Assembly: GCA_028870815.1 (NCBI GenBank)
Contig: JAGWOU010000091.1
Location: 1-6,909, forward strand
DNA: 6,909 nt
Origin: Rhodospirillales bacterium
GTDB taxonomy: Bacteria > Pseudomonadota > Alphaproteobacteria > Acetobacterales > Acetobacteraceae
Direction of reading: 5' to 3'
A program made the translations under genes and the position numbers. The notes beneath the pieces are model-generated. The model ran no database searches and was not told the origin of the DNA. It was given only the letters and a program-made list of their open reading frames with translations. Position 1 is the first letter of the stretch; every line of letters starts with the position of its first letter. Positions 5,482 through 6,909 of this stretch are shown piece by piece.

Positions 5482-6909
5482 ATGTCCATTACCGCTGACG
5501 ATCATGCCCTGGTTGACCATGGCCATCATAAAAAGAGCTTCGTCGCCCGATGGCTGATGAGCACCAACCATAAGGACATCGGCACGCTCTATATCACCAT
5601 GGCGTTCATCGGCGGCTGCTTCGGCGGCGTGCTCTCGATGATCATGCGCCAGCAGCTGATGTATCCGCATAACGACATCATCACCAGCGGCAATACCTGG
5701 AACGCCATCATCACCGCCCACGGGCTGATCATGATCTTCTGGTTCGTGATGCCGGCGTTGATCGGCGGGATGGGCAACTGGTTTGTGCCGATGATGATCG
5801 GCGCGCCGGATATGGCCTTTCCGCGGCTGAACAATATGAGCTTCTGGTTTCTGGCGGCGGGTTTCATCTTCGTGCTGCTGGGGCTGTTTCTGGACTCAGG
5901 CACCGGGGCGGGGTGGACGCTGTATCCGCCGTTGGACAACGCCCAATATTCCCCTGGCGTGGCGACGGATTTCTCGCTGTTCTCGCTGCATCTGGCAGGT
6001 ATTTCCTCGCTTTTGGGCGCGATCAACTTCATCGCCACCATTTTGAACATGCGCGCCCCCGGCATGACCATGCACAAGATGCCGTTGTTCTGCTGGGCGA
6101 TTCTCGTGACCGCCTTTTTGCTGCTGCTGGCGATTCCGGTGCTGGCGGGTGCGGTGACCATGCTGATTATGGACCGGAATTTCGGCACCTCCTTCTTTGA
6201 GCCCTCCGGCGGCGGCGATCCGGTGCTGTTCCAGCATCTGTTCTGGTTCTTCGGCCACCCGGAAGTGTACATCATGATTCTGCCGGCCTTCGGCATCATC
6301 AGCCATGTGGTGTCCACCTTCTCCAAGAAGCCAATTTTTGGTTATCTCGGCATGGCCTACGCCATGGTGATTATCGGGTTCGTGGGCTTCGTGGTCTGGG
6401 CGCATCATATGTTCGTCTCGGCCATCTCCACGGATTCCAAAATCTATTTCGAGGTGGCGACGCTGGTGATCGCCGTGCCCACCGGCATCAAGGTGTTCTC
6501 CTGGATCGCGACGATGTGGGGCGGTTCCATTGAGTTCAAGACGCCGATGCTCTGGGCGATTGGCTTCATCTTCCTGTTCGTGATCGGCGGGGCCACGGGC
6601 GTGGTGCTGGCAAATGCGGGTTTAGACCAGGAGCTGCATAACGACTACTTCCTGATCGCGCATTTCCATTACGTGCTCTCGATGGGTGCGGCCTTCGCGA
6701 TCTTTGCCGGATTCTATTTCTGGATCGGCAAGATGAGCGGGCATCAATACCCGGAATTCTGGGGCAAGGTGCATTTCTGGACCTTCTTTATCGGCGTGAA
6801 TCTCACCTTCTTCCCTCAGCATTTTCTGGGGTTGGCGGGCATGCCGCGCCGCTACCCTGATTACGCGGATGCGTTCGCGGGGTGGAATTTCGTCTCTTCC
6901 GTCGGCTCG
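5482..6909 (+). CDS. ctaD: cytochrome c oxidase subunit I, A1-type (3' end missing)
   Basis: 476 residues are visible (also called coxA). The gene runs off the right edge, with roughly 50-80 residues probably missing by comparison with the family. It is the catalytic membrane subunit that reduces O2 to water and pumps protons. Ligands seen: haem a H80 and H396, haem a3 H394, CuB H259, H308 and H309, with Y263 placed for the His-Tyr cross-link. D-channel residues are D110 and N117/N118 (APDMAFPRLNN), ending at E261 in GHPEVY, which marks the A1 subtype. K-channel residues T334 and K337 lie in PTGIK. R456/R457 (MPRRY) face the haem propionates. Every site sits 17 residues below the Paracoccus number, so no gaps are implied. 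The odd point is LHNDYF at 385-390, where the usual HD pair of the Mg2+ site reads H386-N387. The quinol-site residues of E. coli CyoB are not conserved. ctaB, ctaG and subunit III genes may follow outside the window. Confidence 0.97.
   Translation, partial: MSITADDHALVDHGHHKKSFVARWLMSTNHKDIGTLYITMAFIGGCFGGVLSMIMRQQLMYPHNDIITSGNTWNAIITAHGLIMIFWFVMPALIGGMGNWFVPMMIGAPDMAFPRLNNMSFWFLAAGFIFVLLGLFLDSGTGAGWTLYPPLDNAQYSPGVATDFSLFSLHLAGISSLLGAINFIATILNMRAPGMTMHKMPLFCWAILVTAFLLLLAIPVLAGAVTMLIMDRNFGTSFFEPSGGGDPVLFQHLFWFFGHPEVYIMILPAFGIISHVVSTFSKKPIFGYLGMAYAMVIIGFVGFVVWAHHMFVSAISTDSKIYFEVATLVIAVPTGIKVFSWIATMWGGSIEFKTPMLWAIGFIFLFVIGGATGVVLANAGLDQELHNDYFLIAHFHYVLSMGAAFAIFAGFYFWIGKMSGHQYPEFWGKVHFWTFFIGVNLTFFPQHFLGLAGMPRRYPDYADAFAGWNFVSSVGS

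Noticed and set aside
5589..6326. 245-codon open frame on the minus strand
   Set aside because: It lies wholly antisense to the highly conserved ctaD gene, with no domain and no ribosome site that I can support.
4557..6909. Oxidase as a quinol oxidase (cyo-type)
   Set aside because: Despite bo3-like residues near the Mg2+ site, subunit II has a complete CuA ligand set, and subunit I lacks the residues of the E. coli quinol site (R71, D75, H98 and Q101 are not conserved in the aligned segment).
1..6909. Mobile element, phage, CRISPR or defence system
   Set aside because: No transposase, integrase, terminal repeats, regular short repeats or defence domains were seen. The only repeats are within one coding gene and in frame.

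Overview
The window reads as chromosomal DNA of a GC-rich proteobacterium, most likely an alphaproteobacterium. The cytochrome oxidase subunit I aligns without a single gap to what I remember of Paracoccus denitrificans subunit I, at a constant offset of 17 residues across all key sites. An acidophilic or acetic-acid-type family (Acetobacteraceae) is my guess for the lineage, but nothing here proves it. All genes are on the + strand. There are no tRNA, rRNA, CRISPR, transposase or phage signals, and no gene-free stretch over 130 bases.

Region 1 (1-4427) looks like one transcription unit of three tightly packed cell-surface genes. The first, cut by the left edge, is a large SAM-dependent methyltransferase with an N-terminal zinc knuckle and a long C-terminal helical solenoid built from a ~75-residue repeat. 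Three bases later comes a stand-alone RgpF-type (rhamnan synthesis F) protein. Directly after it comes a PlsC-type lysophospholipid acyltransferase whose start codon is uncertain and may be CTG overlapping the previous stop. Together they suggest envelope glycan modification or assembly plus phospholipid acylation.

Region 2 (4428-4556) is a 129-base spacer holding a perfect 10-bp inverted repeat with a 4-base loop, a weak promoter-like pair, and a nine-codon mini-ORF whose stop overlaps the next start codon as ATGA.

Region 3 (4557-6909) is a haem-copper oxidase operon: subunit II (ctaC/coxB) and, 13 bases on, subunit I (ctaD/coxA), cut by the right edge at 476 residues. All redox ligands (CuA, haem a, haem a3, CuB) and the D- and K-channel residues are present, so this is an A1-type cytochrome c oxidase. 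The most unusual point in the window is that both acidic ligands of the non-redox Mg2+/Mn2+ site at the subunit I/II interface have become amides: Glu to Gln in subunit II and Asp to Asn in subunit I. Nearby subunit II residues (Asp to Tyr, Arg to Thr) also depart from the cytochrome c oxidase pattern, and the Tyr and Asn match E. coli bo3 quinol oxidase. The enzyme therefore looks like a CuA-bearing oxidase with a quinol-oxidase-like, probably metal-free, interface.
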